Below, one piece after another: positions 59,014 through 61,411 of a stretch of 61,411 bases of DNA. The notes under the pieces are model-generated. The model did not search any database. It saw nothing but the letters and a program-made list of their open reading frames with translations, and had not been told where the DNA came from. Made by a program: the position numbers and the translations under genes. The stretch is from Nitriliruptor sp040882055. GTDB lineage: Bacteria; Actinomycetota; Nitriliruptoria; Nitriliruptorales; Nitriliruptoraceae. How positions within the stretch are numbered: position 1 is the stretch's first letter; each line of letters begins with the position of its first letter. The stretch lies in assembly GCA_040882055.1 (NCBI GenBank), contig JBBECA010000088.1:1-61411 (forward strand), read 5' to 3'.

Positions 59014-61411
59014 ATGAGCGTGCGCGGACGTCGTGTGCTCGCCGGCGCCTTCACGTTGGCCTTGATCGGGGCGGTCCCGGTCGATGCGGACGCCGGCGCG
59101 GCGACCGACGGGCGGTTCCTCGAACCGTTCAGCGAACCGACGGTGGGCGGCCAGTCGACCGACGCCACCTGCATCGAGAACGAGGACGGCTCGCTCGAGT
59201 GCAAACCGGCTGCCGGCTCCCTCGCCGTGCTGCCGACCGGCGCCGAGGAACTGCTGTACTTCAACGCGCTCGAGGGCACCGAGAACGTCCGCGGTTCGAT
59301 CGTGGCCGAGTTCGGGACGACGGCGATCAACGCGCAGGCGCGGCGGATGGACCTCGGCGGCGGCTCGCCCACCTGGCAGCCGACCCTCCCCGAGGACGGT
59401 GGAGGCTTCCGGAACGGGGCGCCGGGTGAGACCTTGCTGCCGAACGGGGTGGGCAACACCTCGGGGTCGTCCAACTACAACGACGCCTCGCTGTTCTGCG
59501 CCGACCTCAACCTGCAGGCCGACGGCCGTGTCCTGGTCGCGGGCGGCACGACCTACTACCAGGAGCCGGGCATCGACGGTCTTCCGATCGGTGTGGCCGA
59601 GCTCGAGGGGATGCGCAACACCCGCATCTACGACCCGGCTGACAACACCTGGTCCGAGCTGCCCGGCATGAACTACGGGCGCTGGTACCCGACGATGGTG
59701 ACGCTCGGCGACGGTTCGTCGTTCGTGGCGTCGGGGGTGACCAAGCTGATCAAGCCGGTCTACCGCGAGCGTCCGACCGACTCGCTGCGCAACGTCGTGC
59801 AGACCGAGATCAACGACCCGGAGACGGGCGAGTGGAGCGAGACCGGGACCGGCGGCGATCGCAGCCTGCCGCTGTTCCCCCGCCTCCACCTGCTGCCCAA
59901 CGGGCACGTCTTCTACAACACCGCCGGGCAGGTCTTCAACCCGTTCGGGCAGGCCTACGACGAGGCGTTGTGGTCGATCGCGGCGTCGTTCGATCCCACC
60001 GTCAACCGCTGGAAGGACCTCGGCGCCCCGGGCCTCAACGAGCTCACCTCGCTCGAGGACCCCGATGCGGCCAGCGAGCGGGTGCAGGAGCTGTTCCCCG
60101 AGGACCCCGCCGCGACCTTCGAGGAGTTCCTCGAGCGTGGGCAGGGCGTCGGTGAGGCGCTCGCCTCCGGTCTCGCCGAGATGGACCTCGGTCCCGCGGT
60201 GGAGGGCATGCTCGGCATGGCCTCGACCCAGGGCCTCGAGGGCATCGGCAACCTCCTCGGTGCCGGGTTCCGCGGTTCGACCTTCTCGGTGATGATGCCG
60301 CTCGAGCCGAACGAGGACGGCGAGTACGAACGTTCCGAGTTCCTGACCGCCGGCGGCATCGTCGGGCCGACCCCGGGCACCTACATCCCGGTGCCGTTCA
60401 GCCGGATCGACACCGTCGACACCAGCGGCGACACCGACCTGTCGACCCGGTTCGTCGGCTCGATGGACACCGGTCGCTTCTACTCGACCGGCGTGCCGCT
60501 GCCGACCGGCGAGGTGGTCGCCTTCTCCGGCTCCACCGCCGACGAGGTGGTCGGTCCCGGTACCGGCTTCCCCGTCACCGACGCCGAGCTGTTCGACCCC
60601 GAGACCGAGGAGTGGCGGACCGTCGCCACCCAGGGCCGTGAACGCGTCTACCACAACACCGCCACGCTCCTGCCGGACGCGCGGGTGCTGGTCGGTGGGC
60701 ACGACATGATCTCGACCCTCTACTCCTCCAACATCACCCTCCCGGGTGGCCAGACCCCGGTCGGGCGCGACCCGAGCTTCGAGATCTTCGAACCGCCGTA
60801 CCTCCACTACGGGGTGGAGCAGCCGAACCTGAGCGACGTCCCCGACGTGATCGAGACCGAGGGTCAGGAGTTCACCTTCACCGTGGACGTCCCGGCCGAC
60901 GAGATCGAGTCGGTGTCGCTGGTGCGCAACACCACCATCACCCACATCGTCGACGGCGATCAGCGCAACGTGCGGCTGCCCGTCGTGGCACGCGATGGGA
61001 ACCAGGTGACGGTCGTGGCGCCGCCGGACGGCAACGTGGCGCCTCCGGGTCCGTACCTGCTGTTCGCCAACCGCAGCAGCGACCAGGGCGCCGTGCCGTC
61101 GATCGGGGCGCAGCTGACGGTGCCGTTCGACGGCGAGTACGCCGCCGGTGTCCTGGCCGACGAGCCGCGGCCCGAGGGTGACCCCGGGCTCGGTGACGAC
61201 CTTCCCTCGCTCGGTGAAGCGCTCGGCACGAACCCGGTCACCGAGGAGGGTGGCGACGACGACACCGAGCGGTTCGACGAGGAGGAGGACGAGGACACCT
61301 CGGAGGGCGGCACGCCGGACCTGCCGGGCGCCCCGGGTGTGCCGGGACTCCCCGGAGGCGACGACGGCGACGACGGCGGCGACGGCGGCGACGGTGATGG
61401 CGGCGATCCCG
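59014..61411 (+). CDS. Secreted galactose-oxidase-like copper radical oxidase (partial, runs off the right edge)
   Basis: At least 799 residues with a signal peptide (about 1-27) and kelch-type repeats (VLVAGGTTYY, NTRIYDPADNTWSELPGMNY, VFYNTAGQ). The active-site residues of galactose oxidase/GlxA have counterparts. Cys162 (LFCADLN) and Tyr225 (GRWYPTMV) are placed to form the thioether cofactor, and Tyr546-His547 (VYHNTATLLPD) and His644 (TTITHIVDGDQR) are placed as copper ligands. A C-terminal DUF1929 domain follows. It probably oxidises an alcohol or glycan group outside the cell to an aldehyde with release of peroxide. From residue 700 the chain turns acidic, then Pro-Gly collagen-like and Gly-Asp rich. 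A strong purine-rich ribosome site precedes the ATG. Confidence 0.85.
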   Translation, partial: MSVRGRRVLAGAFTLALIGAVPVDADAGAATDGRFLEPFSEPTVGGQSTDATCIENEDGSLECKPAAGSLAVLPTGAEELLYFNALEGTENVRGSIVAEFGTTAINAQARRMDLGGGSPTWQPTLPEDGGGFRNGAPGETLLPNGVGNTSGSSNYNDASLFCADLNLQADGRVLVAGGTTYYQEPGIDGLPIGVAELEGMRNTRIYDPADNTWSELPGMNYGRWYPTMVTLGDGSSFVASGVTKLIKPVYRERPTDSLRNVVQTEINDPETGEWSETGTGGDRSLPLFPRLHLLPNGHVFYNTAGQVFNPFGQAYDEALWSIAASFDPTVNRWKDLGAPGLNELTSLEDPDAASERVQELFPEDPAATFEEFLERGQGVGEALASGLAEMDLGPAVEGMLGMASTQGLEGIGNLLGAGFRGSTFSVMMPLEPNEDGEYERSEFLTAGGIVGPTPGTYIPVPFSRIDTVDTSGDTDLSTRFVGSMDTGRFYSTGVPLPTGEVVAFSGSTADEVVGPGTGFPVTDAELFDPETEEWRTVATQGRERVYHNTATLLPDARVLVGGHDMISTLYSSNITLPGGQTPVGRDPSFEIFEPPYLHYGVEQPNLSDVPDVIETEGQEFTFTVDVPADEIESVSLVRNTTITHIVDGDQRNVRLPVVARDGNQVTVVAPPDGNVAPPGPYLLFANRSSDQGAVPSIGAQLTVPFDGEYAAGVLADEPRPEGDPGLGDDLPSLGEALGTNPVTEEGGDDDTERFDEEEDEDTSEGGTPDLPGAPGVPGLPGGDDGDDGGDGGDGDGGDP

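Overview
This 61.4 kb window is very GC-rich chromosomal DNA. It contains one 100-base run of N (9392-9491), so it comes from a scaffolded assembly. Gene content points to an actinobacterium: two WhiB-type iron-sulfur regulators, a two-PASTA class A penicillin-binding protein beside a pair of Get3/ArsA ATPases, an F420-type luciferase-like oxidoreductase, a dCTP deaminase of the mycobacterial type, and many GTG/TTG starts with GTGA or ATGA overlaps. Ectoine breakdown genes and a BCCT transporter suggest a salt-exposed organism. A deep-branching halotolerant actinobacterial class such as Nitriliruptoria is my guess only; nothing here proves it.

Layout. 1-7.8 kb: a secreted penicillin-acylase-family enzyme running off the left edge, dcd, a DUF2207-LemA pair, and a membrane Fe-S oxidoreductase resembling EtfD. 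8-9.6 kb: an AbiEi/DUF559-type protein bracketed by related repeats and the assembly gap. 9.6-25.9 kb: housekeeping and envelope genes (def, ACT regulator, SF2 helicase, two DUF202 proteins, ceramidase-like enzyme, a UvrD helicase split between two frames, lipoproteins, CopZ-like protein, tadA, FMN hydroxyacid oxidase, tRNA-Ser(CGA), DUF72, LLM oxidoreductase). 26.0-27.7 kb: tRNA-Ser(GGA) followed by a decayed 1.5 kb integrated element, bounded by a 45-bp copy of the tRNA 3' half and carrying integrase remains and a DUF433/DUF5615 toxin-antitoxin pair with a broken toxin. 27.8-34.3 kb: a fused remnant of a sensor kinase, a SulP transporter, and a three-gene ectoine-degradation operon (transaminase, doeA-like hydrolase, aldehyde dehydrogenase) behind a palindrome that looks like an operator.

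34.4-42.6 kb: a 55-residue Cys-rich protein gene, SRP RNA with its own promoter, dnaX, recR, aspartokinase with an internal start for a regulatory subunit, asd, a BCCT transporter with a good promoter, a MazG-like protein and tRNA-Pro(CGG). 42.7-52.5 kb: metallophosphoesterase, PonA-type PBP, WhiB, YbjN-like protein, two ArsA-like ATPases, NfeD, WhiB, DUF4177 and RidA. Most of these match, as I recall it, the Mycobacterium tuberculosis Rv3678-Rv3683 region, which suggests an old conserved block. 52.6-58.6 kb: a hypothetical protein, selA-selB for selenocysteine insertion (selB apparently begins at CTG), a membrane protein and a NUDIX hydrolase. 59.0 kb to the right edge: a secreted galactose-oxidase-like copper radical oxidase with a glycine/aspartate-rich, partly collagen-like tail.

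Short direct repeats of 13-31 bp recur at gene ends and inside linkers throughout. Aspartate semialdehyde is the link between the ask-asd pair, which makes it, and the ectoine operon, which produces and oxidises it.
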